Below, piece after piece: positions 17,276-26,077 of a stretch of 49,963 bases of DNA; within the stretch, counting starts at the first letter, position 1; each line of letters opens with the position of its first letter. The translations under genes were made by a program, and so were the position numbers. Location: NCBI GenBank assembly GCA_021816585.1, contig JAKAXL010000004.1, forward strand, positions 1 to 49,963. Direction: 5' to 3'. This stretch comes from Pseudomonadota bacterium (lineage in GTDB: Bacteria; Pseudomonadota; Gammaproteobacteria; Burkholderiales; Burkholderiaceae_C). The notes beneath the pieces are model-generated. The model was given only the letters and a program-made list of their open reading frames with translations, did no database searches and was not told the origin of the DNA.

Positions 17276-17588
17276 GTGAACATCCCCCAGGGCCGGGCTT
17301 CGCCCGGCCCGCCCCCCCAAGGGAGGACGAGAAGACTCGGGGCGTCCCGGGGTCTTCCGGCGTCTGCTCGTGGCCTTCCATTGCGCCGCGGCCGTCGCGC
17401 GCGCTGCTAGACTTGCGTATTGCGCTGCATCAATTTCGACTGCCACCGGTGTGGCATTGCGGGCATCGCGGGCATTGCGCGGCCTGCCTTGCACGGCACG
17501 CCGGGCTGCGCGAGGGCCCGTCCGCGAGCGCTGCCCGGGTGGGCGGTGCCGGCGCCCGATCACCGCGACATCCTTCGGAGAACAGCAC
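17276..17588. other. recX-sucC intergenic region
   Basis: The 313-base gap contains a GC hairpin soon after recX (see 17290-17310) and then the sucC leader. A TAGACT hexamer at 17408-17413 could be a -10 box. Open frames here show no homology. A GGAG ribosome site (17577-17580) precedes sucC. Confidence 0.4.
17290..17310. terminator. Hairpin after recX
   Basis: GGGCCGGG and CCCGGCCC arms around CTTCG. It is followed by a C-rich stretch rather than T, so Rho-independent activity is uncertain. Confidence 0.4.
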
Positions 17589-18749
17589 ATGAAGATCCAC
17601 GAGTACCAGGGCAAGCAGATCCTGCGCGAATTCGGCGTGCCCGTGCCGCGCGGCATTCCCGCGTTCACGGTCGACGAGGCGGTGCGTGCCGCCGAACAGC
17701 TGGGCGGCCCGGTGTGGGTCGTGAAGGCGCAGATCCATGCCGGGGGACGTGGCAAGGGCGGTGGCGTCAAGCTGGCGCGTTCGGTCGACGAGGTGCGCCA
17801 GCTGGCCGGGCAGATGCTGGGCATGCAACTGGTCACGCACCAGACCGGCCCGCAGGGGCAGACCGTGCGCCGGCTGCTGGTCGAGGACGGCGCCGACATC
17901 CGCAAGGAGTACTACGCGGGCCTGGTGATCGACCGCGCGGCGCAGAAGGTGGCCGTGATGGCTTCCAGCGAAGGCGGGATGGACGTCGAGGAAGTCGCCG
18001 CGAAGACCCCGGAGAAGATCCACAAGGTGTGGGTCGAGCCGACGCAGGGCCTGCAGGAGTCCGACGCGCTGGCGCTGTGCGAGCAGATCGGCCTGCCCGA
18101 GGGCAGCCGCAGGCAGGGCGCGCAGGCGCTGCAGGCGCTGTACCGCGCGTTCTGGGACAAGGACGCGTCGCTGGCCGAGATCAACCCGCTGATCCTGCAG
18201 GGCGACGGCTCGGTGGTGGCGCTGGACGCCAAGTTCAACTTCGACGACAACGCGCTGTTCCGCCACGAGGACATCGTGGCGATGCGCGACCTCGACGAAG
18301 AGGATCCGGCGGAGATCGAGGCCTCCAAGTACGGCCTGTCGTACATCCAGCTCGACGGCAACATCGCCTGCCTGGTCAACGGCGCGGGACTTGCGATGGC
18401 GACGATGGACACGATCAAGCTGTTCGGCGGCGAGCCGGCCAACTTCCTGGACGTGGGCGGTGGAGCCACCGCCGAAAAGGTGACGGCAGCCTTCAAGATC
18501 ATGCTGCACAACCCGCAGGTCAAGGCGATCCTGGTCAACATCTTCGGAGGCATCATGCGTTGCGACGTGATCGCCGAGGGTTTGATCGAGGCCAGCCGCG
18601 CGGTCGCGCTGAAGGTGCCGCTGGTGGTGCGCATGAAGGGCACCAACGAGGACCTGGGCAAGCGCATGCTGGCCGATTCCGGACTGCCGATCCTCAGCGC
18701 CGAGACGCTGGCCGAGGCCGCGCAGAAGGTCGTCGCGGCGGCCGCCTGA
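17589..18749 (+). CDS. sucC: Succinyl-CoA synthetase (ADP-forming) beta subunit
   Basis: With SucD, interconverts succinyl-CoA and succinate with ATP formation in the TCA cycle. The 386-residue product shows [18 protein letters not shown], the ATP-grasp glycine-rich [14 protein letters not shown], the AEINPLIL metal-binding segment and [10 protein letters not shown]. The ATG at 17589 has a GGAG site. sucC and sucD lie directly after recA-recX, as in many Burkholderiales. Confidence 0.97.
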   Translation: MKIHEYQGKQILREFGVPVPRGIPAFTVDEAVRAAEQLGGPVWVVKAQIHAGGRGKGGGVKLARSVDEVRQLAGQMLGMQLVTHQTGPQGQTVRRLLVEDGADIRKEYYAGLVIDRAAQKVAVMASSEGGMDVEEVAAKTPEKIHKVWVEPTQGLQESDALALCEQIGLPEGSRRQGAQALQALYRAFWDKDASLAEINPLILQGDGSVVALDAKFNFDDNALFRHEDIVAMRDLDEEDPAEIEASKYGLSYIQLDGNIACLVNGAGLAMATMDTIKLFGGEPANFLDVGGGATAEKVTAAFKIMLHNPQVKAILVNIFGGIMRCDVIAEGLIEASRAVALKVPLVVRMKGTNEDLGKRMLADSGLPILSAETLAEAAQKVVAAAA

Positions 18750-18837
18750 ACCCACCGTTCCCCATTCGTCGCGCCCGCGCCACGGTTTCGTCCCCGCCGG
18801 ACCGCCGCAGCCGCGCAGGCCAGCCAAGGAATCTCCC

Positions 18838-19734
18838 ATGTCCATCCTGATCGACAAGAACACCAAGGTCATCACCCAAGGCATCACCGGCAAGACCGGC
18901 CAGTTCCACACCCGCATGTGCCGCGACTACGCGAACGGCAAGGCCTGTTTCGTCGCCGGGGTCAACCCGAAGAAGGCCGGCGAGGACTTCGAGGGCATCC
19001 CGATCCACGCCACGGTGGCGCAGGCCAAGGCGGCCACCGGGGCCACCGTGTCGGTGATCTACGTGCCGCCGGCGGGCGCCGCCGCGGCGATCTGGGAGGC
19101 CGTGGAGGCCGACCTCGACCTGGCCATCTGCATCACCGAGGGCATCCCGGTGCGCGACATGATGGAAGTGCGCGCGCGCATGCGCGCCAAGGAGGCGGCC
19201 GGCGGCAAGCAGACCCTGCTGCTGGGGCCGAACTGCCCGGGTCTCATCACGCCCGACGAAGTGAAGATCGGCATCATGCCCGGGCACATCCACCGCAAGG
19301 GGCGCATCGGCGTGGTGTCGCGCTCGGGCACGCTGACCTACGAGGCGGTGGCCCAGGTCACCGAACTCGGCATGGGCCAGAGCAGCGCCGTGGGCATCGG
19401 CGGCGACCCCATCAACGGACTCAAGCACATCGACGTGCTGAAGATGTTCAACGATGATCCCGACACCGACGGCGTGATCATGATCGGCGAGATCGGCGGC
19501 CCCGACGAGGCCGAGGCCGCGCGCTGGGCCAAGGACAACATGCGCAAGCCGATCGTCGGCTTCATCGCCGGGGTCACCGCCCCCGCCGGCAAGCGCATGG
19601 GCCATGCCGGTGCGCTGATCTCCGGCGGCGCCGACACCGCCGAGGCCAAGTTGCAGGTGATGGAAGCCTGCGGTTTCACGGTCACGCGCAATCCCTCCGA
19701 AATGGGCCGCCTGATGCAGAAGGCCCTCGGGTAG
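18838..19734 (+). CDS. sucD: Succinyl-CoA synthetase (ADP-forming) alpha subunit
   Basis: Carries the CoA-binding domain and the active-site histidine that is phosphorylated. The 298-residue product has QGITGKTGQFHT near the start, NCPGLITPDE in the middle and the GHAGALISGG segment with the catalytic His near residue 256. It follows sucC by 88 bases. The tandem repeat array starts right after its stop codon. Confidence 0.97.
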   Translation: MSILIDKNTKVITQGITGKTGQFHTRMCRDYANGKACFVAGVNPKKAGEDFEGIPIHATVAQAKAATGATVSVIYVPPAGAAAAIWEAVEADLDLAICITEGIPVRDMMEVRARMRAKEAAGGKQTLLLGPNCPGLITPDEVKIGIMPGHIHRKGRIGVVSRSGTLTYEAVAQVTELGMGQSSAVGIGGDPINGLKHIDVLKMFNDDPDTDGVIMIGEIGGPDEAEAARWAKDNMRKPIVGFIAGVTAPAGKRMGHAGALISGGADTAEAKLQVMEACGFTVTRNPSEMGRLMQKALG

Positions 19735-19736
19735 TT

Positions 19737-20120
19737 GACGACCCCCGCTCACTGCGTTCGCCGCCCCCCGCGGGGGCAGGGCCCGCCTTGGGGCGGCCCG
19801 GCGGCGGGCCCTGGTGGGACGACCCCCGCTCACTGCGTTCGCCGCCCCCCGCGGGGGGCAGGGCCCGATCAGGGACGACCCCCGCTCACTGCGTTCGCCG
19901 CCCCCCGGGGGGCAGGGCCCGATCAGGGACGACCCCCGCTCACTGCGTTCGCCGCCCCCCGGGGGGCAGGGCCCGATCAGGGACGACCCCCGCTCACTGC
20001 GTTCGCCGCCCCCCGGGGGGGCAGGGCCCGATCAAGGACGACCCCCGCTCACTGCGTTCGCTGCCCCCCGGGGGGGCAGGGCCCGCCTTGGGGCGGCCCG
20101 GCGGCGGGCCCTGGTGGGAC
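19737..20120. repeat. Six tandem copies of a hairpin-forming intergenic repeat
   Basis: Units start at 19737, 19818, 19874, 19928, 19982 and 20037, each beginning GACGACCCCCGCTCACTGCG and containing a CCCCCC...GGGGGG hairpin core. Units 1 and 6 are 81 bases long and end with a second GC-rich palindromic tail. Units 2-5 are 54-56 bases and replace that tail with GATCAGG or GATCAAG. A partial seventh start (GACGGCCCGC) follows at 20118. Single copies of comparable elements act as bidirectional terminators in related bacteria (from memory). The surrounding gap 19735-20294 shows no gene. Confidence 0.93.
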
Positions 20121-20294
20121 GGCCCGCTGAGTCCCCGCTGAGCGGCTCGGTACCTGCGCGACACGCGCGCGGTCTTGCGCCGGTGCCGGTCGCGCTTGTC
20201 ACTTTGTGCGTCGGGCCGACTCGCCTGCCGCTATGCTTCGAGTTCGCGTAGCCGGGCCGACGCAAGGCGGCGGGCGCGGAATCGGAGTTCGAAC

Positions 20295-20996
20295 TTGCCC
20301 CTGGAATCCCTCGCCACGGCAGCCTTCTGGAGCGCCGCAGCGCAGATCGTGCTGATCGACCTGCTGCTGGGCGGCGACAACGCGGTGATCATTGCGCTGG
20401 CCAGCCGCGGCCTGCCGCTGGAGCAGCGCCGGCGTGCCATTGTCTGGGGCACGGTGGGCGCGGTCGGATTGCGCATCGTGCTGACCCTGTTCGCGGTGAG
20501 CCTGCTCGAGCTGCCGGGGCTGAAACTGGTCGGCGCCGCGCTGCTGCTGTGGATCGGCATGCGCCTGATGCTGCCCACCGACACGCATGCCGAGGTCAAG
20601 CCGGCCGAGCGCCTGTGGGCGGCGGTGCGCACGGTGATCACCGCCGACCTGATCATGAGCCTGGACAACGTGGTGGCCATCGCCGGCGCGGCGCGCAATG
20701 CGCAGACCCGGCACGAGTGGGCCCTGGTGACCTTCGGCCTCGTGCTCAGCGTGCCGATCATCGTCTGGGGCAGCGCGATGGTGATCCGGCTGATCACGCG
20801 TTTTCCGGTGATCGTGCTGCTGGGGGCGATGCTGCTGGGCTGGATCGCCGGCGGGCTGGCCGCAGGCGACCCGGTGCTGCAACCGTGGCTGCGCCGCCAG
20901 CCGCTGGGCGAGCATGCGCATGCGCTGGGCGGCCTGCTCGGGCTGCTGCTGGTCTGGCTCGGCGGGCGCTGGATGCGCGCGCACGCCGCGCATTGA
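20295..20996 (+). CDS. TerC-family integral membrane protein
   Basis: A 233-residue protein with about seven hydrophobic segments. It has the two TerC hallmarks: LLGGDNAVIIALA in the first segment and MSLDNVVAIAGAA in the middle, each with an acidic residue suited to metal binding. TerC proteins are linked to tellurite resistance and to manganese export (Alx/MntX group). The substrate here is not known. The TTG at 20295 gives the best N-terminus, but CTG 20301 is close and there is no strong ribosome site, so the start is uncertain. It is often found downstream of sucCD in Burkholderiales. Confidence 0.87.
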   Translation: MPLESLATAAFWSAAAQIVLIDLLLGGDNAVIIALASRGLPLEQRRRAIVWGTVGAVGLRIVLTLFAVSLLELPGLKLVGAALLLWIGMRLMLPTDTHAEVKPAERLWAAVRTVITADLIMSLDNVVAIAGAARNAQTRHEWALVTFGLVLSVPIIVWGSAMVIRLITRFPVIVLLGAMLLGWIAGGLAAGDPVLQPWLRRQPLGEHAHALGGLLGLLLVWLGGRWMRAHAAH

Positions 20997-21013
20997 GCCG
21001 CCGGGGAGCCCCC

Positions 21014-21808
21014 ATGTCCGTTCCCGGCAACGGCCCCGTGCTGCAGCTCGACATGGCCAGCTGCACCGACCGCGGGCGCATGCGCGAGCACAACGAGGAT
21101 GCGTTGGCCTGCGATGCGGTGGCCGGGGTCGCCGTGCTCGCCGACGGCATGGGAGGCTACGCCGCCGGCGAGGTGGCCAGTGGCGCCGCGGCTTCGCAGG
21201 TCGCCGCCGAGCTGGCCCGCCTGAAGGCCGAGTACCCGGTGCTGAGCCCGGCCGACATGATGCAGGCGATGCATGACGCGATCCGCCGCGTCAACACGCA
21301 GATCTACCGCGCCGCGCGCAAGGATCCGCGCTACACCGGAATGGGCACGACGCTGGTCGCGGCGGCCTTCACCGGGCAGGTCGCGGTGATCGCGCATGCC
21401 GGGGATTCCCGCGCCTACCTGTTGCGCGACGGGCGGCTGCGGCGCATGACCAAGGACCATTCGCTGTTGCAGGAACGCATCGACCTGGGCCTGATCCAGG
21501 CCGACGACCCCGCCGGCGACGCGGTGCGCAACCTGATCACCCGCGCGCTCGGAGTCGACCCGCTGCTGGAGCCGGAAATCGGCGTGCACGCGATGCGCGA
21601 CGGCGATCGCGTGCTGCTTTGCTCGGACGGGCTGAGCGACATGATCAGCGACGCGCGCATCGAGCAGGTGTTGCTGCAGCACGCCGATGAGCCGCAGCAG
21701 GCCGCGCGAGAACTCGTCGAACAGGCCAATGCGGCCGGGGGACGCGATAACATCTCGGTCATCCTCATCGGGCTGCGCCTGGCTGACGCCGATTCCGGCG
21801 CAAGCTGA
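21014..21808 (+). CDS. PP2C-type serine/threonine protein phosphatase
   Basis: A 264-residue soluble metal-dependent phosphatase of the PppA/Stp group. The metal and phosphate motifs are complete: DRGRMREHNEDA, LADGMGGYAAGE, GMGTTLVAA, HAGDSRAYLLR, LLCSDGLSDMI and GGRDNISVILI. The GGGGAG site before ATG 21014 supports the start. The FHA gene follows 53 bases later, so the pair probably works together in Ser/Thr phosphorylation signalling. No kinase gene is in the window. Confidence 0.93.
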   Translation: MSVPGNGPVLQLDMASCTDRGRMREHNEDALACDAVAGVAVLADGMGGYAAGEVASGAAASQVAAELARLKAEYPVLSPADMMQAMHDAIRRVNTQIYRAARKDPRYTGMGTTLVAAAFTGQVAVIAHAGDSRAYLLRDGRLRRMTKDHSLLQERIDLGLIQADDPAGDAVRNLITRALGVDPLLEPEIGVHAMRDGDRVLLCSDGLSDMISDARIEQVLLQHADEPQQAARELVEQANAAGGRDNISVILIGLRLADADSGAS

Positions 21809-21861
21809 TTCCCGCCTGTCCGGCCTTCACAGGCTGTCAACCATTCAAAAGGTAGTCCGCC

Positions 21862-22572
21862 ATGGCCAAGCTGGTCATTTTTCTGGATGACAAGGTGCTC
21901 AAGGAAGTGGCCCTGACGAAGGACCGCGTGACCCTGGGTCGGCGCCCGCACAACGACGTGGTGATCGACAACCTGGCGGTCAGCGGCGAGCACGCGGTGC
22001 TGCTGCGCGAGGGTGACGGCTACGTGGTGCAGGACCTGGGCAGCACCAACGGCTCGTACATCAACGGCAAGCCGGTCAAGCGCGCGCCGTTCCGCGAGGG
22101 CGACAGCCTGGACATCGGCAAGTACACGCTGCGCCTGCTGTCGGATGCGCGCGCGTCCGCCTTCGCCGGTTCGCGCTTCGCGCCGTCGAGCTACGGCGGC
22201 TCCGCGTTCGCGTCGACCGGCTCGCGTGCCGGGGCCTCGACCACCGCCGGCACGCAGATGCCGAGCACGGGTACGCGCGCCACGGGCCTGGAGGAACTCG
22301 GCCTGCCGGCGTTGAAACTGCGGGTGGTCAACGGCGCATCCGCGGGCACCGAGCTCGCGCTGGACAAATCCCGCACGACCTTCGGGCAGCGCGGAATCAT
22401 GGTGGTCTCGATCCAGCGCAATCCTCGCGGCTACGAGCTCTCGCAGGTCGAAGGCGAGGAGCGCGTGCGCATCAACGGCACCCCGCTGGGCGTCGTCCCG
22501 GTCGTGCTGGCCGCCGGCGACGTGATCGAACTGGCCGGGGGCACGCGGCTGCAGTTGCTCAGCGCCGCCTGA
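21862..22572 (+). CDS. FHA-domain protein with a second, degenerate FHA-like region
   Basis: A 236-residue cytoplasmic protein. The N-terminal FHA domain (about 5-95) has all phosphothreonine-binding residues: Gly26-Arg27, Ser41-x-x-His44 and Thr62-Asn63-Gly64. A Ser/Gly/Ala/Thr-rich linker (about 100-145) follows. Residues about 150-236 look like a second FHA-type beta sandwich without the SxxH motif, so it probably cannot bind phosphothreonine. The linker is itself rich in possible phosphorylation sites. It lies next to the PP2C phosphatase. Confidence 0.88.
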   Translation: MAKLVIFLDDKVLKEVALTKDRVTLGRRPHNDVVIDNLAVSGEHAVLLREGDGYVVQDLGSTNGSYINGKPVKRAPFREGDSLDIGKYTLRLLSDARASAFAGSRFAPSSYGGSAFASTGSRAGASTTAGTQMPSTGTRATGLEELGLPALKLRVVNGASAGTELALDKSRTTFGQRGIMVVSIQRNPRGYELSQVEGEERVRINGTPLGVVPVVLAAGDVIELAGGTRLQLLSAA

Positions 22573-22627
22573 GCCCGCCGCGCGGTGACGGGCGGTGCCG
22601 GCCGGCCCGCCCGCCGCGCCGTCCCGG

Positions 22628-24067
22628 TCAGCCCTGCGCCGCCTCGACGCGCATCAGCTTGAGCATGTTGGTGCCGCCGGGCGCGCCGATCGGCTCGCCG
22701 CAGGTGATGGCGTAGCTGTCGCCCGGCGCCAGTGCGCCGAACTCGCGCAGGTGGCGCTCGGCCTGGCGCAGCGCCTCGTCGCGCTCGCTGGAGAACACCA
22801 TGTGCAGCGCGCGCACGTTGCGGTACAGCGCCATGCGCCGCACCGAGGCCTGGCGCGGCGACAACGCGAAGATCGGCATGCGCACGCGGTGCCGGCTCAT
22901 CCACAGCGCGGTGGATCCCGACTCGGTCAGCGCGACGATGGCCTTGCAACCCAGGTGGTGCGCGGTGAACAGCGCGGCCATCGCCACCGTCTGGTCGATG
23001 CGCGTGAAGGTCTTGTCGATGAAATCGGACTCCAGCTTGAGTTCCTCGAAGCGCTCGGCCTCGACGCAGATGCTGGCCATCGCCTCGACCGTCTCCACCG
23101 GGTAGCGCCCGGCCGCGGTCTCCGCCGACAGCATCACCGCGTCGGTGCCGTCGAGCACGGCGTTGGCCACGTCCGACACCTCGGCACGGGTCGGCACCGC
23201 GTTGGAGATCATCGACTCCATCATCTGGGTCGCGGTGATCACCAGCCGGTCGAGGTCGCGGGCGCGCCGGATCATGCGCTTTTGCAGCGCCGGCACCGCG
23301 GCGTTGCCGACCTCCACCGCGAGGTCGCCGCGCGCCACCATGATGCCGTCGGAAGCCAGCAGGATCTCCTCCAGGTGCGGTATCGCCTCGGCGCGCTCGA
23401 TCTTGGCGATCAGCCCGGGCTTGTGGTCCCAGGCCTGGCCGGCGACATTGGCCAGCTGCCGTGCCAGTTCCATGTCGGTGGCGGTCTTCGGGAACGACAC
23501 CGCCACGTAGTCCGCCTGGAAGGACATCGCGGTGCGGATGTCGTCCATGTCCTTGGCGGTCAGCGCCGGCGCCGACAAGCCGCCGCCCTGCTTGTTGATG
23601 CCCTTGTTGTTCGACAGTTCGCCGCCGATCACCACGGTGGTGGAGATGCGCGCGCCCTGCACCGCGTCGACCGCCAGCACGATCAGGCCGTCGTTGAGCA
23701 GCAGGCGGTCGCCCGGGCGCACGTCGCGCGGCAGGTCCTTGTAGTCCAGCCCGACGCATTCGTCGTTGCCCAGTTCGATCGACGCGTCGAGCGCGAAGCG
23801 CTGCCCGGGCTGCAGCATGACCTTGCCCTGCTCGAAGCGGCCGACGCGGATCTTCGGGCCCTGCAGGTCGGCCATGATCGCCACCTCGCGGCCGCAGCGC
23901 GCGGCGGTCTCGCGCACCAGCGCGGCGCGGTCGATGTGGTCCTGCGCCTTGCCGTGGGAGAAGTTCAGGCGCACCACGTCGACCCCGGCGCGGATCATGC
24001 GCTCGAGGATTTCCGGGGACGAACTCGCGGGGCCGATGGTGGCGACGATCTTGGTGGCTCGGGACAT
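22628..24067 (-). CDS. pyk: Pyruvate kinase
   Basis: Transfers phosphate from PEP to ADP in the last step of glycolysis. The 479-residue product has the TKIVATIGPASSS opening, VRLNFSHG, the catalytic IAKIERAEA-like loop, MVARGDLAVEV and ATQMMESM. The length is normal. It ends the minus-strand block that also holds HPr and enzyme I, which compete for PEP. A 144-base gap separates it from the ligase gene, so it may have its own promoter. Confidence 0.97.
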   Translation of the reverse strand: MSRATKIVATIGPASSSPEILERMIRAGVDVVRLNFSHGKAQDHIDRAALVRETAARCGREVAIMADLQGPKIRVGRFEQGKVMLQPGQRFALDASIELGNDECVGLDYKDLPRDVRPGDRLLLNDGLIVLAVDAVQGARISTTVVIGGELSNNKGINKQGGGLSAPALTAKDMDDIRTAMSFQADYVAVSFPKTATDMELARQLANVAGQAWDHKPGLIAKIERAEAIPHLEEILLASDGIMVARGDLAVEVGNAAVPALQKRMIRRARDLDRLVITATQMMESMISNAVPTRAEVSDVANAVLDGTDAVMLSAETAAGRYPVETVEAMASICVEAERFEELKLESDFIDKTFTRIDQTVAMAALFTAHHLGCKAIVALTESGSTALWMSRHRVRMPIFALSPRQASVRRMALYRNVRALHMVFSSERDEALRQAERHLREFGALAPGDSYAITCGEPIGAPGGTNMLKLMRVEAAQG

Positions 24068-24211
24068 GGCGCAGGGACGGGGTGGCAGTCGCCGCGCGGC
24101 GCGCGGCGGGCGCAGCCAGTGTAGAAGCTTTCCCCGTTCCCCGGATCGCCCGGGGCGCCCGCGCGGGTGCGGCCTTGACGGCGCGCAGCCCTCGACGGCC
24201 CAGGCCCCGGT

Positions 24212-26077
24212 TCAGTGCCGCGGCACCGCGACTCGCCGCAGCACGGGCGCCGCGTGCAGGATGTCCAGCACCCGCGCGACCTGCGGGTTGCCGCCGAGTC
24301 CGGCGGCGTCCGCCAGCGGCGCGAAATTGCGCGCGGTCTGCGGCGCGTAGCGCCAGAAGGCACTGGCGGTGTAGCGCGCCAGCTCCAGCGCCTCGGCGTC
24401 GCGCCCCAGGCGCAGCAGCACGATGATGCGCCGCGACAGCAACCCGGGGTCGCCCCAGGCGTGCGACGAGCGCTTGAGCAGCGCCAGTTCGCGCTCCAGC
24501 TGCGCCCGGTCGTCCCCCGGCGCCGGCAGCACCGATGCGGCATCCGGGAACTGCGCCAGCGGCAGGAAGAACCAGTCGTCGCGCATCGCCTGGCGGCGCA
24601 GCGCACGGCCGTCTGCGCTGTCGGCGGCATAGATCATCGAGGTGCGCACATAGTCCAGCTGCGCCTTCGCGCACAGCGCCAGCGCCAGCACCCCGGGCAG
24701 CAGGGCGAGCAGGCGCGGCGCGGCGCGCGGCTGCGAGGGCCGCGCCGGCAGCGTCGGCAAGGCCCGGCCATGCGGCGGGCCATCGTGCGCGGCGCCCTCG
24801 GCCCAGCCGAGCAGGAAGGCGAAGTCGAGCAGGAAGTACACGTACCAAAGCGGGTACTCGACCAGGCTGTGCGCGCCGAGGAAGGCGCAGCCCAGCAGCG
24901 GGGCCAGCACGGCGCGGCGCGCGTCGGCGCCTTGCGCGCCGCGCCGCCACGGCGCGAACACGCGCCACAACCAGCCCGCGCCGAGCGCGAGGACCGGCAA
25001 GGTGCCGGCCAGGCCGGTCTCGGCCAGCAGCTCCAGCAGCAGGTCGTGCGCGTTGTCGATGTTCTCCAGCGGCAGCGGATGCAGGTGTCCGGCCACCGAG
25101 GCCTGCTCCAGGCCCCAGCCGATCTGCCCCCAGCCCCATCCGTGCAGCGGATGCATGCGGAACACTTCCCAGGCGTTGCGCCAGATGATCGCGCGCGCAT
25201 CCACCGGCTGGTCGAGCTGGCGAGACAGCGCATCCAGGTAGCTGATCCAGCCCAGGCGGTCGGCCAGGTGCATGGCTTCCCACCACCCCAGGTACAGCAA
25301 CGGCGCCGCCAGCAGCGCCGCCATGCGCGGGTCGCGCCACGGCCGCGGCCAGGCCAGCAGCACCAGCACCGACAGCGCCAGCACGTGCACGGTGCCGGTG
25401 CGCGAGCCGCTGGCCTCGAGCGCCCAGCACAGCAGCGCACTGACCAGCCAGACCCAGCCGGCGCGCCAGCGCGGCGCCAGCAGTGCCAGCCCGACATAGC
25501 CCATCGCCACGGCGGTGGCGAAGTGGTTGGGCTGGCGCAGGTTGCCGTACACGCGGCCGCTGCCCGGATAGCTGATCAGCTGGTAGACCCACGCAGCGTG
25601 GGTGCCGAGCCAGCGGCTTTGCGCCGGGAGCTGCCACATGGCGAACTGGGCCAGCCCGATCACCACCTGCAGCAGGCCCTGCAGCAGCAGGGCCCAGGCG
25701 GCCACTTCGACCCAGCGCGAACGCCACGCCAGATTGCGCCCGAGTCCGGCGACCAGCGCGGCGCCCAGCAGCAGGATCACCGCCAGCCAGCCCTGGCCGG
25801 GGTAGGCGATCTGACCCGACAGGCTCTGCACCGCGATCACCGCGGCCAGCGCGCAGAAGCTCAGCCCGGCCAGCGACAGCCGCGGACGCAGCCCCAGCCA
25901 CGCGGTGCCGGCGAGCAGCAGCCCCCAGCTCCAGGCGCTGACGAACATCGAGCCCATCTTGGCGCTCGGCCCCGGGTCCCACGGCCATACCAGGCCCAGG
26001 GCCAGCCCCAGCACCAGCAAGGTGGCGACCCACGCCGGGAGGTCGTCGGGGGCGCTGCGTGCGACGGCGGAGGTCAT
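24212..26077 (-). CDS. O-antigen ligase / PglL-type O-oligosaccharyltransferase-like membrane protein
   Basis: A 621-residue inner-membrane protein with about 11-13 hydrophobic segments and a soluble C-terminal tail of about 150 residues. The Wzy_C signature lies in the large periplasmic loop: NLRQPNHFATAVAMG, HPLHGWGWGQIGWG and the DNAHDLLLELLAETG motif with conserved His. The WaaL/PglL group transfers lipid-linked glycans to lipid A or to pilin and other proteins. The short C-terminal region resembles the Wzy_C_2 tail of PglL proteins. Its ATG overlaps the stop of the M48 protease gene. No pilin gene is next to it, so the acceptor is unknown. Confidence 0.83.
   Translation of the reverse strand: MTSAVARSAPDDLPAWVATLLVLGLALGLVWPWDPGPSAKMGSMFVSAWSWGLLLAGTAWLGLRPRLSLAGLSFCALAAVIAVQSLSGQIAYPGQGWLAVILLLGAALVAGLGRNLAWRSRWVEVAAWALLLQGLLQVVIGLAQFAMWQLPAQSRWLGTHAAWVYQLISYPGSGRVYGNLRQPNHFATAVAMGYVGLALLAPRWRAGWVWLVSALLCWALEASGSRTGTVHVLALSVLVLLAWPRPWRDPRMAALLAAPLLYLGWWEAMHLADRLGWISYLDALSRQLDQPVDARAIIWRNAWEVFRMHPLHGWGWGQIGWGLEQASVAGHLHPLPLENIDNAHDLLLELLAETGLAGTLPVLALGAGWLWRVFAPWRRGAQGADARRAVLAPLLGCAFLGAHSLVEYPLWYVYFLLDFAFLLGWAEGAAHDGPPHGRALPTLPARPSQPRAAPRLLALLPGVLALALCAKAQLDYVRTSMIYAADSADGRALRRQAMRDDWFFLPLAQFPDAASVLPAPGDDRAQLERELALLKRSSHAWGDPGLLSRRIIVLLRLGRDAEALELARYTASAFWRYAPQTARNFAPLADAAGLGGNPQVARVLDILHAAPVLRRVAVPRH

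Noticed and set aside
19737-20120. CRISPR array
   Set aside because: The repeated units are contiguous and almost identical along their whole length, with no unique spacers and no cas genes.
19735-20251. Repeat-containing open frames in three phases, each with a repeated peptide
   Set aside because: All plus-strand phases are open because the repeat lacks stop codons. The peptides are low complexity and differ by phase, and the DNA shows hairpins typical of terminators.
22431-26033. A 1200-codon minus-strand frame across pyruvate kinase and the ligase
   Set aside because: It is a second frame of two well-supported genes on the same strand, full of Arg/Ala/Gly and without any family motif.
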